A DNA stretch of 64,000 nt from Sebaldella termitidis ATCC 33386 (lineage in GTDB: Bacteria; Fusobacteriota; Fusobacteriia; Fusobacteriales; Leptotrichiaceae): positions 3,069,989 through 3,133,988 of the forward strand of contig NC_013517.1 in assembly GCF_000024405.1 (NCBI RefSeq), in the 5' to 3' direction. The position numbers were made by a program, and so were the translations under genes. Under the pieces are notes generated by a model. That model worked only from the letters and a program-made list of their open reading frames with translations, was not told where the DNA came from and searched no databases. Positions 17,362-28,218 of the stretch are shown piece after piece. The stretch's first letter is position 1; every line of letters begins with the position of its first letter.

Positions 17362-17389
17362 GGGAAAGAGCATATATCCGCTCTTTCCC
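17362..17389 (-). other. strong hairpin between rpoC and remA-like gene
   Basis: A perfect 10-bp stem (GGGAAAGAGC / GCTCTTTCCC) with an 8-base loop lies 12 bases after the rpoC stop. It is followed by TGAATAATAAG, not by a T-run, so it is a poor intrinsic terminator and may instead be a processing or mRNA-stability element. Confidence 0.6.
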
Positions 17390-17401
17390 GCAAATTATAT
17401 A

Positions 17402-20400
17402 TTAACTGTTATTTTCTTCTGATACCGGTTCTTTTAAAAGCATATCTCTATACTCTTTAAACCCTGTACCACCTGGAATTTTCTTACCGATTATTACGTT
17501 TTCTTTTAATCCTTCCAGTCTGTCTACTTTACCTTCTATTGCAGCATTGGCAAGAACTTTTGTTGTTTCCTGGAACGATGAAGCGGAAATAAAGCTTTCT
17601 GTATTTACTGCGGCTTTTGTAATCCCTTGAATAACAGGCTCGTATGTAGCTATTTTCTTGTCTTCCTTGATAAGCTCATTATTTTCTTTGTCCACAATTT
17701 TTTTATCCACTAATTCATCTTCCAGATATAAAGAATCTCCGGAATCCTTGATTTTTACCTTTTGGAACATCTGTTTTACTATTATTTCTATATGCTTGTC
17801 ATTTACTGAAACTCCCTGTTCTCTGTACACTTGCTGTACTGATTCCAGTATAAACTGCTGTGCTTCTATCAGACCTTTTATTTTCAGTATATCATGCGGT
17901 GAAACCGGTCCGTCTGTCAGTTTTGTCCCTTTATCTATAAGCATTTCATTAGTTACAACCAAATGCTCCCCTATTGGTACTGTATATTCTTTTATTGTTT
18001 TTCCTGTATCCGGACTTACTATCAGTATAAGTCTCATACCTTTTTTCTTTTTATCAGATATAAGTACACGCCCTGCTATCTCTGACAAAACAGCTTTCCC
18101 TTTAGGATTTCTTGCCTCAAACAGCTCCTGAACCCTTGGAAGACCGCTGGTAATATCCTTCGTTCCTTCTCCGGACTTGATTATTTTTGAAATAATCTGC
18201 CCTTTCTTTACTTTGTCCCCTTCTCTTACCATTAGATATGCACCGTAAGGAATACTGTATTCATCTACTTTCTTTCCTTTTTCATAAATAATTATTCTCG
18301 GGTTAACATCTCCGCTTTCCACTGGTTTTATAGCCATTCTTTCAGTAACATTATACTTGTGATCAATATTTTCTCTTACATAAAGATCTCTAAATTCTAC
18401 TTTTCCTGGCTCATTACTTATTATCGGTATATGATATGGATCAAATTCCACAAGTACCTGACCTTTTTCTACCTTTTCCCCATCTTTTACCTTTAATAAA
18501 GATCCTGACGGAATTTCATACTTTTGCTTATCTATTACTATTTTTGAATTCTGTGAAACAACAATTTCCTCTCCTGCTTCATTTTCCAGTATTTTCAAAT
18601 CTTTAAATTTAACTTTACCTGCTTCATCCGTCTTTATATTCGTTTGTACAGCTGCTGCCTGTGCCACCCCTCCTGTATGGAAAGTTCTCATTGTCAGCTG
18701 TGTTCCCGGCTCACCTATTGACTGAGCTGCGATAACTCCCACTGCCTCACCTTTAAGTATTTCTTTATGGTTTGACAGATCCAGTCCGTAACACTTTTGA
18801 CATACTCCTTTTTCCAGTGCACATGTAAGTGGTGTTCTGATTTTCACGGCTTTTATTCCAAATTCACTTATTTTTTTAATCAGCTCTTTACCGATTAACT
18901 CATTTCTTTCGGCAATTATTTCACCTTCATGAACTATATCTTCTGCAAGAGTTCTTCCATAGATTCTCTCATCAAGTTTTTCTATGACATTACCGCCGTC
19001 AACCAGATCCGAAACTATAATTCCTTCAAGTGTATTACAATCATGTTCATTTATAATAACATCATGTGAAATATCAACAAGTCTTCTTGTCAAATATCCT
19101 GATTCGGCAGTTCTTAATGCAGTATCCGCCAGACCTTTTCTGGCACCGTGTGATGACATAAAGAATTCCAGTATATTCAGACCTTCTCTAAAGTTTGCCT
19201 TAATAGGTACCTCCATGATTCTTCCCTGTGTATCTGCCATTAGTCCACGCATTCCTCCAAGCTGTCTCATCTGTGCTATACTACCTCTGGCACCAGAGTT
19301 TGCCATCATATAAACCGGGTTAAATTCATCAAGATTATCCATCATTTCCTTAGTTACGTCATCTACTGCTCTTGACCATATTGCTACAGTCTTTCTATAT
19401 CTTTCCTCATCTATAATAGTTCCGTTTTTATACTGCTCTTCTACATCTGCTACTTCTTTTTCGGCATTTTCCAAAATAGATTTTTTTGTTTCAGGTATTT
19501 CAAGATCTTCTATTCCTACTGTTATTCCTGCAGATGTTGCATAATGGAATCCAAAATTCTTAATTTTGTCAATTAAGTCAGAAGTTCTTTCAAATCCGTA
19601 TAATTCATATAATTCTGCTATCAGCTTTCCAAGAGCACCTTTTCCAAATGTTTTATCATACTCTCTTACTTCTTTTGGCAGCATTGTATTAAATAAAAGT
19701 CTTCCCGGTGTTGTTTCTATCATTTCACCGTCTATTCTGACTTTTACCAGCGCATGTGTCCCTACCTGTTTATTCTGGTATGCAGTTATCAGCTGGTTCT
19801 TATTTGAGAATAATTTTCCTTCCCCTTTTTCTCCTCTTCTTTCTTTTGTCATATAGTAGCATCCCATAACCATATCCTGTGAAGGTACTGCTATAGGCTT
19901 ACCGCTTGAAGGAGCAATAATGTTATTTGTAGCCAGCATAAGAAGTCTTGCTTCCATCTGGGCCTCAGGAGATAACACTAAGTGTACTGCCATTTGGTCA
20001 CCGTCAAAATCCGCATTAAATGCAGAACATACCAGCGGGTGAAGTCTTATTGCCTTCCCCTCTATCAATGTCGGCTGAAATGCCTGTATTGACAGTCTGT
20101 GCAGTGTAGGGGCTCTGTTTAAAAGAACCGGATGGTTTTTGATGATTTCTTCTATTAATTCCCATACATAGTCATCTTCTTCTTCTACCATTTTTTTAGC
20201 TATTTTTATATTAGAGGCTATTTCTCTTTTTACCAGTTCTCTCATCAAAAATGGCTTATAAAGCTCAAGAGCCATCTTTTTTGGAAGTCCACACTGATAT
20301 ATTTTCAGATTAGGACCAACGACAATAACTGATCTTCCTGAGTAATCTACCCGTTTACCAAGAAGGTTCTGTCTGAATCTTCCGTTTTTACCTTTAAGCA

Positions 20401-21355
20401 TATCTGAAAGAGATTTCAGCTCTCTGTTATTCTGAGTAACTACCGGCTTTCCTCTTCTTCCGTTATCTATTAAGGCATCTACAGCTTCCTGAAGCATTCT
20501 TTTTTCATTTTTTATTACTATTTCTGGAGCATTTATTGATATTAATTTTTTTAATCTTGTATTTCTGTTTATTACTCTTCTGTAAAGATCATTAAGATCA
20601 CTTGTTGCGAATCTTCCGCCGTCAAGCTGTACCATAGGTCTTATATCAGCAGGAATTACAGGTAATACTGTAAGTATCATCCATTCTGGTCTGTTTTCGG
20701 ACATAATGAAATCTCTTACTATTTTTAGTCTTTTTACTACCTTTTTTCTCTTCTGGCTTGACTGTGAAACTTCAAGTTCATTTTTCAGTTCCTCTTCAAG
20801 CCGTGCAAGATCTATTTCTTCCAGCAGCTTTATTATTCCTTCTGCACCCATTTTAGCTTCAAACTTTTCACCAAACTGGCTTTTATAAAGTCTGTACTCT
20901 CTGTCTGTAAGTATTACGCCTTTTTCAAGATTAGTTTCTCCAGGTTCAGTTACTACATATCTTGCAAAATATAATACTGATTCTAGTTCTTTAGTACTAA
21001 GTCCCAAAAGAAGACTCATTTTATTAGGCGTTCCTTTTGAATACCATATATGTGCTACAGGAGCTGCCAAATCTATATGTCCCATTCTTTCACGTCTTAC
21101 TTTTGAAGTAGTTACTTCAACCCCGCACTTTTCACATTTTATTCCTTTGTATCTCATACGCTTGTACTTACCGCAGGCACATTCAAAATCCTTCGCAGGA
21201 CCGAATATTCTCTCACAGAATAAACCGTCCATTTCAGGCTTCAATGTCCTGTAGTTTATTGTTTCAGCCTTCTTCACCTCACCATAAGACCATTCTCTGA
21301 TCTTATCCGGTGAAGCAAGCTTTATCTGTATACTATCAAAATCTCTTATACTCAT
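17402..21355 (-). CDS. rpoC: RNA polymerase beta-prime subunit
   Basis: The 1317-residue subunit carries the catalytic [12 protein letters not shown] loop, the N-terminal zinc site (CACGKYKRM and KCEKCGVEV), the second zinc site ([17 protein letters not shown]) and the trigger-loop region ([16 protein letters not shown]). ATG 21355 is chosen: TTG 21373 is part of the TTGAGGAGG ribosome site 9 bases upstream. It follows rpoB by 27 bases. The C-terminus ([13 protein letters not shown]) is the usual omega-binding end. Confidence 0.98.
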   Translation of the reverse strand: MSIRDFDSIQIKLASPDKIREWSYGEVKKAETINYRTLKPEMDGLFCERIFGPAKDFECACGKYKRMRYKGIKCEKCGVEVTTSKVRRERMGHIDLAAPVAHIWYSKGTPNKMSLLLGLSTKELESVLYFARYVVTEPGETNLEKGVILTDREYRLYKSQFGEKFEAKMGAEGIIKLLEEIDLARLEEELKNELEVSQSSQKRKKVVKRLKIVRDFIMSENRPEWMILTVLPVIPADIRPMVQLDGGRFATSDLNDLYRRVINRNTRLKKLISINAPEIVIKNEKRMLQEAVDALIDNGRRGKPVVTQNNRELKSLSDMLKGKNGRFRQNLLGKRVDYSGRSVIVVGPNLKIYQCGLPKKMALELYKPFLMRELVKREIASNIKIAKKMVEEEDDYVWELIEEIIKNHPVLLNRAPTLHRLSIQAFQPTLIEGKAIRLHPLVCSAFNADFDGDQMAVHLVLSPEAQMEARLLMLATNNIIAPSSGKPIAVPSQDMVMGCYYMTKERRGEKGEGKLFSNKNQLITAYQNKQVGTHALVKVRIDGEMIETTPGRLLFNTMLPKEVREYDKTFGKGALGKLIAELYELYGFERTSDLIDKIKNFGFHYATSAGITVGIEDLEIPETKKSILENAEKEVADVEEQYKNGTIIDEERYRKTVAIWSRAVDDVTKEMMDNLDEFNPVYMMANSGARGSIAQMRQLGGMRGLMADTQGRIMEVPIKANFREGLNILEFFMSSHGARKGLADTALRTAESGYLTRRLVDISHDVIINEHDCNTLEGIIVSDLVDGGNVIEKLDERIYGRTLAEDIVHEGEIIAERNELIGKELIKKISEFGIKAVKIRTPLTCALEKGVCQKCYGLDLSNHKEILKGEAVGVIAAQSIGEPGTQLTMRTFHTGGVAQAAAVQTNIKTDEAGKVKFKDLKILENEAGEEIVVSQNSKIVIDKQKYEIPSGSLLKVKDGEKVEKGQVLVEFDPYHIPIISNEPGKVEFRDLYVRENIDHKYNVTERMAIKPVESGDVNPRIIIYEKGKKVDEYSIPYGAYLMVREGDKVKKGQIISKIIKSGEGTKDITSGLPRVQELFEARNPKGKAVLSEIAGRVLISDKKKKGMRLILIVSPDTGKTIKEYTVPIGEHLVVTNEMLIDKGTKLTDGPVSPHDILKIKGLIEAQQFILESVQQVYREQGVSVNDKHIEIIVKQMFQKVKIKDSGDSLYLEDELVDKKIVDKENNELIKEDKKIATYEPVIQGITKAAVNTESFISASSFQETTKVLANAAIEGKVDRLEGLKENVIIGKKIPGGTGFKEYRDMLLKEPVSEENNS

Positions 21356-21382
21356 TAACAAGAGCCTCCTCAATCCATAAGT

Positions 21383-24300
21383 TTAATTTTCATTATTTTT
21401 ATCTAATTCTATCACTTGACCATCTTTATCAAATAAATTTATGTCTAATCCTAATGATTGAAACTCTTTTATTAAAACTTTAAATGATTCCGGTGCATCG
21501 GCTTCAGGCATTCCCTGACCTTTTACTATTGCTTCATAAGTTTTTGTTCTACCACTTATATCATCAGATTTTACCGTTAACATTTCCTGAAGGATATTGG
21601 ATGCTCCATATGCTTCCAGAGCCCAAACTTCCATCTCTCCAAGTCTTTGCCCACCGAATTGTGCTTTTCCTCCGAGAGGCTGCTGTGTTACCAGCGAGTA
21701 TGGTCCTATTGCTCTTGCATGCATTTTATCTTCTACAAGGTGATGCAGCTTTAACATGTACATTCTTCCTACAGTAACAGGATTATCAAATGGCTCCCCT
21801 GTTCTTCCGTCTATCAGTTTTACTTTTCCGTTTCTTTCAAATCCTACTTTTTCCAGATAATCTTTTACGTCATTTTCACTGGCACCGTCAAAAACAGGTG
21901 TGGCTATATACTGATCAATATTTCCGATTGCCAGACCCAAATGGACCTCCAATACCTGTCCGATATTCATACGTGATGGTACCCCTAACGGATTAACTGC
22001 CACATCAATCGGCGTCCCGTCTTCAAGGTGAGGCATATCCTCCACAGGAAGTATTCTAGAAACAACACCTTTATTTCCATGTCTTCCTGACATTTTATCC
22101 CCGACAGTTATTTTTCTTTTTTCAGCTATATAAACTCTTACTACTTTGTTTACTCCGGCTTTTAAATCATCTCCGTCATCTTTAGTCAGTACAAGAACAT
22201 CTACTACTGTACCTTTTGTCCCGTGCGGAAGTCTTAACGATGTATCTCTTACATCCTTAGCCTTTTCTCCAAATATAGCTCTTAATAATTTTTCCTCTGC
22301 CGGCGGTTCTGTTTCACCTTTTGGTGTTACTTTCCCTACAAGAATATCTCCCGGATTCACTTGTGCACCTATTCTTATAATACCACTTTCATCAAGGTTT
22401 TTAAGTGTTTCCTCAGAAACATTCGGGATTTCTCTTGTTATTTCTTCATCTCCCAGCTTTGTAGTTCTTGCTTCTATATCAAATTCTTCTATATGAATTG
22501 AAGTAAATACATCATCTTTTCTAAGTCTTTCAGATATCAAAATCGCATCCTCAAAATTATACCCTTCCCAAGGCATGAAAGCCAGAAGTATATTTCTTCC
22601 AAGTGCAAGATCTCCACCTGCAGTTGATGGTCCGTCAGCAATTATATCTCCTCTTTTTACTTCATCATCAAGGTTTATAATAGGCTTTTGGTGTAAACAC
22701 ATTGCTTGGTTTGATCTTTCAAAGTTTAATAATCTATGAACGTGTTCCTTATTATTTTCATCTGTTACTATAATTTGTTTTGCATCCACAGAAGTTACTC
22801 TTCCATTTGCTTTTGATGTCATTACTGCTCCTGAGTCTACTGCCACTTTTCTTTCTAGTCCTGTCCCTACATAAGGAGCCTCTGTTCTTAATAATGGTAC
22901 CGCCTGACGCTGCATATTCGATCCCATTAGTGCTCTGTTGGCATCATCGTGTTCCAGAAACGGAATTAATCCTGCTGAAACTGATACTACCTGTTTAGGC
23001 GAGACATCCAGATAATGAACCTTCTCTTTTACAATATGAACTATTTCTTCACCATATCTGCAGACTACCTCTTCTACAAGGATATTTCCTTTTTCATCGA
23101 CAGGTGTATCTGCCTGGGCTATAAATAATCCTTCTTCTTCATCTGCACCAAGATAGTTTACTTTATCAAGAAGTGCCTTACCATTTTCCACTTTTGCAAA
23201 TGGTGTTTCTATAAAGCCATATTTATTAACCTTCCCATAAGTTGCTAATGAACCTATCAGTCCGATATTTGGTCCTTCCGGCGTTTCTATAGGACAGATT
23301 CTTCCATAATGCGAGTTATGTACATCACGCACCTCGAATCCTGCTCTTTCTCTGGAAAGTCCACCTGGTCCCAATGCTGATATTCTTCTTTTGTGAGTTA
23401 ATTCTGCAAGAGGATTCGACTGATCCATAAACTGAGAAAGCTGTCCGCTTCCAAAGAACTCCAGAATCAAAGCATTCAGAGGCTTCGTATTCAAAAGACT
23501 CTGCGGTGTCAGAGTAGTAATGTCCTGTATTGTCATTTTCTCTTTAACCATCTTAGCCATTTTCATCATTCCGCCTTTTACCTGAATGGCCAGTAATTCT
23601 CCTACTCCTCTTACCCTTCTGTTTGACAGATTATCTATATCATCAGTATATCCGTCGTCATTATAAAGGTTTCTGACATAGTTAATAGTCTGCATAACAT
23701 CTTCTTTAGTCAGTGTGATCTCATTTTCCGGAAGATCAAGCTTCAGCCTTTTATTTATTTTGTATCTTCCTACATTAGCAAGATCGTATCTCTGAGGATT
23801 AAAGAACATCTGTTTTAAGAGTGATCTTGCACTGTCTACTGTAACCAGATCCCCGGGTCTCAGTTTCTTAAAAACTTCTACGACCGCTTCGTCAGATGTC
23901 TTAGTATGGTCATGAATTAGTGAATTCGCAATAATTCTGTCTTCCGGCTTTACTTCCCAGTAATAAATTTTTTCAACTTTATTCTCAATTAATTTTTCTA
24001 TTCCGATCTCATCAATTAATTCTTCTGATTCCAGAACGAATTCTCCTGTTTTCTCGTCAAGAATGTCTTCTTTGTTAAAGCTTCCTTCCAGTCTGTTTTT
24101 TATTACTTCCTGTAAATCATCACCTTTGTATTTTTCATATAGTTTATTTAGCTCCAGTTCTTTTGATTCAAAAAACTGATCCATTATCTCCCTGTTATTC
24201 GTGAAAAAGTCAACTGACTTTAAGAATATAGTTGATAAAACTTTCTTTCTTCTGTCTATTTTCACATTTAATATATCATTCTTGTCAGTTTCAAATTCCA

Positions 24301-24829
24301 GCCAAGTCCCTTTATACGGGATTATTTTCCCAATAAATATATCTTTTCCAGTTTGTATGCTCAACTCTTTATTAAATGTAACACCTGGCGATCTGTGCAG
24401 CTGAGATACTACGACCCTTTCTGCTCCGTTTATTATAAACGTGGCTTTATCAGTCATTAACGGAATTTCTCCAAAATATACCAAAGTTTCCTGAATTTCT
24501 TCTGTCTTCAGATTTATTAAACGTAATCTTACTTTTAGCTGACCGGCATACGTTTTTCTTCTTTTTTTACATTCCAATTCATCATTAAGCGGTTTATCAT
24601 TTTCATGAATCTCATACCATATATACTCTAATTTAAGTTGACCATTACTCGATTCTATTGGAAAAATTTCCTGAAAAATATTTTCTAAACCTTGGTTTTC
24701 TCTTTTTTGCGGCGGGATTCCTGCCTGTATGAAGTCTTCATATGAATTTAACTGAAACTCCAAAAAGTGAGGCATTTCTCCTCTGTCAACAATTTTTCCA
24801 AAACTAAATCTTTTAATAAGTCTGCTCAT
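21383..24829 (-). CDS. rpoB: RNA polymerase beta subunit
   Basis: The 1148-residue subunit shows the rifampicin-pocket region [20 protein letters not shown] followed by [14 protein letters not shown] and the [12 protein letters not shown] fork loop, and the catalytic [14 protein letters not shown] segment near the C-terminus. One pocket residue usually Ser is Gly (FFGSG instead of FFGSS). AAGGAGG precedes the ATG, with a small 7-bp hairpin (ATAGTTA / TAACTAT) just before that ribosome site. It is translated with rpoC and follows rplL after two hairpins. Confidence 0.98.
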   Translation of the reverse strand: MSRLIKRFSFGKIVDRGEMPHFLEFQLNSYEDFIQAGIPPQKRENQGLENIFQEIFPIESSNGQLKLEYIWYEIHENDKPLNDELECKKRRKTYAGQLKVRLRLINLKTEEIQETLVYFGEIPLMTDKATFIINGAERVVVSQLHRSPGVTFNKELSIQTGKDIFIGKIIPYKGTWLEFETDKNDILNVKIDRRKKVLSTIFLKSVDFFTNNREIMDQFFESKELELNKLYEKYKGDDLQEVIKNRLEGSFNKEDILDEKTGEFVLESEELIDEIGIEKLIENKVEKIYYWEVKPEDRIIANSLIHDHTKTSDEAVVEVFKKLRPGDLVTVDSARSLLKQMFFNPQRYDLANVGRYKINKRLKLDLPENEITLTKEDVMQTINYVRNLYNDDGYTDDIDNLSNRRVRGVGELLAIQVKGGMMKMAKMVKEKMTIQDITTLTPQSLLNTKPLNALILEFFGSGQLSQFMDQSNPLAELTHKRRISALGPGGLSRERAGFEVRDVHNSHYGRICPIETPEGPNIGLIGSLATYGKVNKYGFIETPFAKVENGKALLDKVNYLGADEEEGLFIAQADTPVDEKGNILVEEVVCRYGEEIVHIVKEKVHYLDVSPKQVVSVSAGLIPFLEHDDANRALMGSNMQRQAVPLLRTEAPYVGTGLERKVAVDSGAVMTSKANGRVTSVDAKQIIVTDENNKEHVHRLLNFERSNQAMCLHQKPIINLDDEVKRGDIIADGPSTAGGDLALGRNILLAFMPWEGYNFEDAILISERLRKDDVFTSIHIEEFDIEARTTKLGDEEITREIPNVSEETLKNLDESGIIRIGAQVNPGDILVGKVTPKGETEPPAEEKLLRAIFGEKAKDVRDTSLRLPHGTKGTVVDVLVLTKDDGDDLKAGVNKVVRVYIAEKRKITVGDKMSGRHGNKGVVSRILPVEDMPHLEDGTPIDVAVNPLGVPSRMNIGQVLEVHLGLAIGNIDQYIATPVFDGASENDVKDYLEKVGFERNGKVKLIDGRTGEPFDNPVTVGRMYMLKLHHLVEDKMHARAIGPYSLVTQQPLGGKAQFGGQRLGEMEVWALEAYGASNILQEMLTVKSDDISGRTKTYEAIVKGQGMPEADAPESFKVLIKEFQSLGLDINLFDKDGQVIELDKNNEN

Positions 24830-24864
24830 TAATTATTCCTCCTTATAGTTACCTATAACTATTC

Positions 24865-24888
24865 AAAAACCCAGTAATGACGGGGTTT
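24865..24888 (-). promoter_or_regulatory. second hairpin upstream of rpoB
   Basis: Minus-strand AAACCC..GGGTTT pairs around a short loop and is followed by TTG, resembling a weak terminator 36 bases before the rpoB start. It stands between the rplL attenuator and the rpoB ribosome site and may tune rpoBC expression. Confidence 0.5.
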
Positions 24889-24913
24889 AACTACTCTCTA
24901 TATATAAATAGTG

Positions 24914-24943
24914 GAAAAAGACACCCTGAAATTTAGAGTGTCT
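24914..24943 (-). terminator. rplL-rpoB attenuator
   Basis: Minus-strand GACAC(TCT..AGG)GTGTC forms a hairpin followed by TTTTT, 22 bases after the rplL stop. A partial terminator here would lower rpoBC relative to rplJL, as is known for this junction in other bacteria. Confidence 0.75.
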
Positions 24944-24964
24944 CCTTATTATTTTGTCTTGTAC

Positions 24965-25336
24965 TTATTTTAATTCTACAGTTGCTCCAGCTGCTTCCAA
25001 TTGTGCTTTGATTTTTTCAGCTTCATCTTTAGAAGCTCCTTCTTTAACTGCTTTTCCGCCTGCTTCAACTAAGTCCTTAGCTTCTTTCAGTCCTAAACCA
25101 GTTATAGTTCTTACTTCTTTGATTACAGCTGTTTTCTTTTCTCCGAATCCTGTTAAGATTACATCAAATTCAGATTTCTCTTCAACTGCTGCTGCACCTG
25201 CTCCGGCACCTGCTGCTACAGCTACTGGCTGAGCTGATACTCCAAAAGTTTCTTCTATAGCTTCAACTACTTCTTTTAATTCTAAAACTGTCATGTTTTT
25301 TAAATCTTCTATAAATTGGTCTTTATTAAATGCCAT
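24965..25336 (-). CDS. rplL: ribosomal protein L7/L12
   Basis: The 123-residue stalk protein has the N-terminal dimer domain ([20 protein letters not shown]), an Ala/Gly-rich hinge ([14 protein letters not shown]) and the C-terminal factor-binding domain ([29 protein letters not shown]). AGGAGGAAAA precedes the start. It follows rplJ by 26 bases. Multiple copies bind L10 and recruit translation GTPases. Confidence 0.98.
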   Translation of the reverse strand: MAFNKDQFIEDLKNMTVLELKEVVEAIEETFGVSAQPVAVAAGAGAGAAAVEEKSEFDVILTGFGEKKTAVIKEVRTITGLGLKEAKDLVEAGGKAVKEGASKDEAEKIKAQLEAAGATVELK

Positions 25337-25362
25337 TTTTTCCTCCTAAAATATTTTTTTTA

Positions 25363-25923
25363 TTAGTTTGCTTCTGTAGCTTCTGCTGCTACTTCTTCCT
25401 TAACTTCGCTTACAGCTGCTGGCGCTTCTGCTCCTGACTCTTTTTGTTCAGTAACATTAGTCATAGCTACTGCTAGCATTCTTACTGGTGATAACAATCC
25501 GTATGCTATCTGACCAAGTAATTCTTCTCTTGAAGGTAATTTCGCTAAAGCTTCTATTGTAGCTGTCTCTACTCTTCCTCCGTCAACATATCCTGCTTTT
25601 ATTAAGAATTTATCTTTTACAGTTTTAGAGAAGTCGTAAACTAACTTTGACGGTGCAACTCCATCCTCAAAACCTAATGCAAATGAAGTAGTTCCTTCTA
25701 AAACGTCATCAAAATCAGCATCTATTCCTGCTTCTTTCAAAGCAATTTTAAATAATCTATTTTTAGCTACTAGATATTCGATTCCTGCCTCTCTGGCTTT
25801 TCTTCTTAATTCAGTATCTTCATTTACTGTAATTCCTTTATAGTCTACAAATACCACAGCTTTTGCTTCTTTGATTTTATCTTTAAGTATACTTACTTTG
25901 TCTACTTTTGATTGTGCTGGCAT
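25363..25923 (-). CDS. rplJ: ribosomal protein L10
   Basis: The 186-residue protein anchors L7/L12 dimers and represses its own operon. Typical segments are KAVVFVDYKGITVNEDTELR and KNRLFKIAL, with an acidic alanine-rich C-terminal end. The start at 25923 follows AGAGGAGGTGA; the longer frame upstream runs through the leader terminator and is not a gene. Regulation is by the L10 leader just upstream. Confidence 0.97.
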   Translation of the reverse strand: MPAQSKVDKVSILKDKIKEAKAVVFVDYKGITVNEDTELRRKAREAGIEYLVAKNRLFKIALKEAGIDADFDDVLEGTTSFALGFEDGVAPSKLVYDFSKTVKDKFLIKAGYVDGGRVETATIEALAKLPSREELLGQIAYGLLSPVRMLAVAMTNVTEQKESGAEAPAAVSEVKEEVAAEATEAN

Positions 25924-25942
25924 TTTTTCACCTCCTCTATAT

Positions 25943-25979
25943 AAAAAACCTCTGATTTGCAAAGACAATAACTCAGAGG
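25943..25979 (-). terminator. attenuator terminator of the L10 leader
   Basis: Minus-strand CCTCTGA (25973-25979) pairs with TCAGAGG (25949-25955) and is followed by TTTTTT, ending 20 bases before the rplJ start. Its loop contains the TGTCTTTG strand that closes the L10 leader, so the two structures compete. Confidence 0.8.
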
Positions 25980-26049
25980 AAAACATAGCTCTATGCTTAA
26001 TTAACCTCGGTAGGATTTACCGGATTACTCCAACCTACTGTCTTTGGCT
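25959..26049 (-). promoter_or_regulatory. ribosomal protein L10 leader RNA
   Basis: On the minus strand, GCCAAAGACAGTAGG at the 5' side and CCTACCGAGG in the middle form the characteristic L10 leader stem, while CAAAGACA pairs with TGTCTTTG near 25960-25967 to close it. This matches the known L10(L12)4 binding leader that precedes rplJ in many bacteria. Binding of excess L10 would decide between the leader fold and the downstream terminator. Confidence 0.85.
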
Positions 26050-26078
26050 TAAAATTTTTTAAAAATATATATTCAAAA

Positions 26079-26786
26079 TTACTTTGAAACGTATGAATTT
26101 ACCAATAACGGATCTATTTTGATACCAGGACCCATTGTTAATGATATTGCTACAGTTCTTAAATACTGTCCTTTTGATGTATCAGGTTTCAGCTTTATAA
26201 TCTGATCAACAACAGTTTTAAAATTTTCTGTGATTTTTTCTTTATCAAAATCAACTTTTCCTATTGGTACATGAATTGAACCTAATTTATCTACTTTGAA
26301 AGCTAATTTACCTTTTTTGAACTCATCTACAGTTTTAGCAACATCTGTTGTTACTGTTCCTGATTTCGGATTAGGCATTAAACCTTTAGTTCCTAATAAT
26401 TTTCCTAACTTTCCTAATTTAGGCATCATATCCGGTGTCGCTATTACTAAATCAAAATCCAGCCATCCACCTTGTATTTTACTGATATATTCATCATCAC
26501 CTGCATATTCTGCTCCGGCTTTTAATGCCTCGTCAATTTTGTCTCCTGAAGTAATAACAAGAATTCTTACATTCTTCCCTGTACCATGCGGTAATACTAC
26601 AGTACCTCTAACCTGCTGATCAGCATGTCTTGGATCTACTCCTAATCTAAATGCTAATTCTACAGTTTCTGTAAATTTCGCACTTTTAGTATCAAATACT
26701 AAGTCCAAAGCTTCTTCAGGTGTATATAATTTCATTTTATCTACTTTTTTAGCAATTTCTTGGTATCTTTTCCCTTTTTTTGCCAT
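26079..26786 (-). CDS. rplA: ribosomal protein L1
   Basis: The 235-residue L1-stalk protein shows the family signature at [20 protein letters not shown] and the conserved [12 protein letters not shown] loop. It binds 23S rRNA and, in many bacteria, its own operon mRNA. AAAGGAGGAAAATT lies before the ATG. It is 55 bases after rplK; that gap holds a hairpin nearly matching one before rplK. Confidence 0.98.
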   Translation of the reverse strand: MAKKGKRYQEIAKKVDKMKLYTPEEALDLVFDTKSAKFTETVELAFRLGVDPRHADQQVRGTVVLPHGTGKNVRILVITSGDKIDEALKAGAEYAGDDEYISKIQGGWLDFDLVIATPDMMPKLGKLGKLLGTKGLMPNPKSGTVTTDVAKTVDEFKKGKLAFKVDKLGSIHVPIGKVDFDKEKITENFKTVVDQIIKLKPDTSKGQYLRTVAISLTMGPGIKIDPLLVNSYVSK

Positions 26787-26804
26787 TATGAATTTTCCTC
26801 CTTT

Positions 26805-26829
26805 GTGGTCATTGGGTTATCCCTTCCAC
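26805..26829 (-). promoter_or_regulatory. hairpin ahead of rplA, possible L1-binding site
   Basis: Minus-strand GTGG-AA-GGG(ATAA)CCC-AATGA-CCAC forms two short stems separated by an asymmetric loop, directly before the AAAGGAGG ribosome site. A look-alike stands before rplK. The shape resembles L1-binding mRNA sites; assignment is inference. Confidence 0.45.
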
Positions 26830-26841
26830 TAAAATATATGG

Positions 26842-27267
26842 TTATTCGCTTACTTTTATTCCCATGCTTCTTGCTGTTCCTGCGATTATGTTCATTGCAG
26901 CTTCAACACTTCCAGCATTTAAGTCAGGCATTTTTGTTTCTGCAATTTCTTTAAGCTGAGCTTTTGATATAGTTCCAGCAACATCTTTTACTGAGTTTGC
27001 AGCCCCCTTGTTTACTTTAGCGGCTTTTTTCAATAAGTCAGATGCAGGTGGAGTTTTTAATATAAAAGTAAAGCTTCTGTCTGCATAAACAGAAATCTCC
27101 ACAGGAATTACAAATCCCATCTTATCTTGAGTCTGAGCATTGAATGCTTTACAGAAATCCATTATATTAACACCGTGTTGTCCTAAAGCAGGTCCTACCG
27201 GTGGAGACGGATTTGCCTTTCCAGCGTCTAATTGTAATTTTATTTTTCCAATTACTTCTTTTGCCAT
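26842..27267 (-). CDS. rplK: ribosomal protein L11
   Basis: The 141-residue protein has the Pro-rich [20 protein letters not shown] segment near residues 21-40 and a C-terminal RNA-binding domain ending [11 protein letters not shown]. It binds the GTPase centre of 23S rRNA. AAAGGAGGAAAATTTAAG precedes the start. It is the first gene of the L11-L1 pair. Confidence 0.98.
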   Translation of the reverse strand: MAKEVIGKIKLQLDAGKANPSPPVGPALGQHGVNIMDFCKAFNAQTQDKMGFVIPVEISVYADRSFTFILKTPPASDLLKKAAKVNKGAANSVKDVAGTISKAQLKEIAETKMPDLNAGSVEAAMNIIAGTARSMGIKVSE

Positions 27268-27285
27268 CTTAAATTTTCCTCCTTT

Positions 27286-27308
27286 GTGGTAAATGATCTC
27301 TCTCCCAC
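27286..27308 (-). promoter_or_regulatory. hairpin ahead of rplK, possible L1-binding site
   Basis: Minus-strand GTGG-GA-GAGAGATC-ATTTA-CCAC matches the outer stem and asymmetric loop of the hairpin before rplA, and both are followed by AAAGGAGGAAAATT. This is the place where L1 autoregulates the rplKA operon in other bacteria. Confidence 0.5.
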
Positions 27309-27324
27309 TTAAATATCTATACGT

Positions 27325-27921
27325 TTATATTTTACGAACTTCGTGATATTCCAGTTCTACTGGTGTCATTCTTCCGAAAACCTCTACCATAACTTTTACT
27401 CTTCCATGTTCATGGTCTACTTCAGCTATCTCAGCTTCCTGATTTTCAAATGCACCGTTCTTTACTATTACTTTTTCTCCTACTTCAAGATCCAGTCTTG
27501 CTTTTGGAGCGCTTGCGCTTTCGTCTAATCCGATTTTACTTAGAAGACTTTTTGCTTCATCATCTGCTAATGGTATAGGATCACTACCTACTCCTACGAA
27601 TCCGGTAACACCATTGGTATTTCTTATTACATACCAGGCATCACTGTCTACCCTGTAGCCCAGACCTAAGTCGTTCTCTTCTTTCTTAGACAGCATTTCT
27701 ACCATTACATATCCGGGAAATAACTTTCTGGGAACCTTAACCATTTTCCCTCTTTTTTCTTCCATTATCTCCTCTTCAGGAACAAGTATTCTGAAAACTC
27801 TGTCTGTAAGATTCAGTGTTACTACACGTTTCTCAAGATCAGCTTTTACTTTCTTCTCATAACCTGAATATGTATGTATTATATACCATTTTTTCTCTAA
27901 ATTATCGCCATCTAACGTCAT
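27325..27921 (-). CDS. nusG: transcription factor NusG
   Basis: The 198-residue protein has the NGN domain (KWYIIHTYSGYEKKVKADLE, PRKLFPGYVMVEM, VIRNTNGVTGFVG) and a C-terminal KOW domain (EVGEKVIVKNGAFENQEAEI). It binds the polymerase clamp and couples to ribosomes or Rho. TAGGAGGATAATT precedes the start, overlapping the secE stop. It is the standard secE-nusG pair. Confidence 0.97.
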   Translation of the reverse strand: MTLDGDNLEKKWYIIHTYSGYEKKVKADLEKRVVTLNLTDRVFRILVPEEEIMEEKRGKMVKVPRKLFPGYVMVEMLSKKEENDLGLGYRVDSDAWYVIRNTNGVTGFVGVGSDPIPLADDEAKSLLSKIGLDESASAPKARLDLEVGEKVIVKNGAFENQEAEIAEVDHEHGRVKVMVEVFGRMTPVELEYHEVRKI

Positions 27922-27931
27922 AATTATCCTC

Positions 27932-28111
27932 CTATTTACCTCTTAAAAAAGTTATTAGTAGAGATAATACTCTGTTAAAGCTAAGATCAAATGCAACTAC
28001 ATACAGAGAAATAAATATAGTTATTAATAAAACAATCACAGTAACATGGAGTACCTCTTGTTTACTTGGCCAATATACTTTTTTATATTCATCTATTATT
28101 TCTTTCAACAT
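27932..28111 (-). CDS. secE: preprotein translocase subunit SecE
   Basis: This 59-residue protein starts at ATG 28111 and stops at TAG 27932-27934. It has the conserved amphipathic VYWPSKQEV helix (12-20) and one membrane segment (about 23-41, VTVIVLLITIFISLYVVAF). It is the single-membrane-span form of SecE that clamps SecY. It sits between the tRNA-Trp gene and nusG, as in most bacteria. Confidence 0.93.
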   Translation of the reverse strand: MLKEIIDEYKKVYWPSKQEVLHVTVIVLLITIFISLYVVAFDLSFNRVLSLLITFLRGK

Positions 28112-28134
28112 AAGTTTTTCACTCCTAATTAAAA

Positions 28135-28210
28135 TGGCAGGTCAGGAGGGGCTCGAACCCCCAACCCTCGGTTTTGGAGACCGATGCTCTACCAATTGAG
28201 CCACTGACCT
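28135..28210 (-). tRNA. tRNA-Trp (CCA anticodon)
   Basis: The 76-nt cloverleaf begins AGGTCAG, has the anticodon loop CTCCAAA (anticodon CCA), the T-loop GTTCGAGC and acceptor strand CTGACCT with discriminator G and encoded CCA. Its place between rpmG and secE is conserved. Confidence 0.97.
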
Positions 28211-28218
28211 AGGTTTCA

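Noticed and set aside
17658-24404. Long open frames on the plus strand opposite rpoC and rpoB
   Set aside because: They are antisense shadows of strongly conserved genes, without ribosome sites.
25924-25986. Upstream extension of rplJ (21 residues)
   Set aside because: It covers the leader terminator; the ATG at 25923 has a consensus ribosome site.
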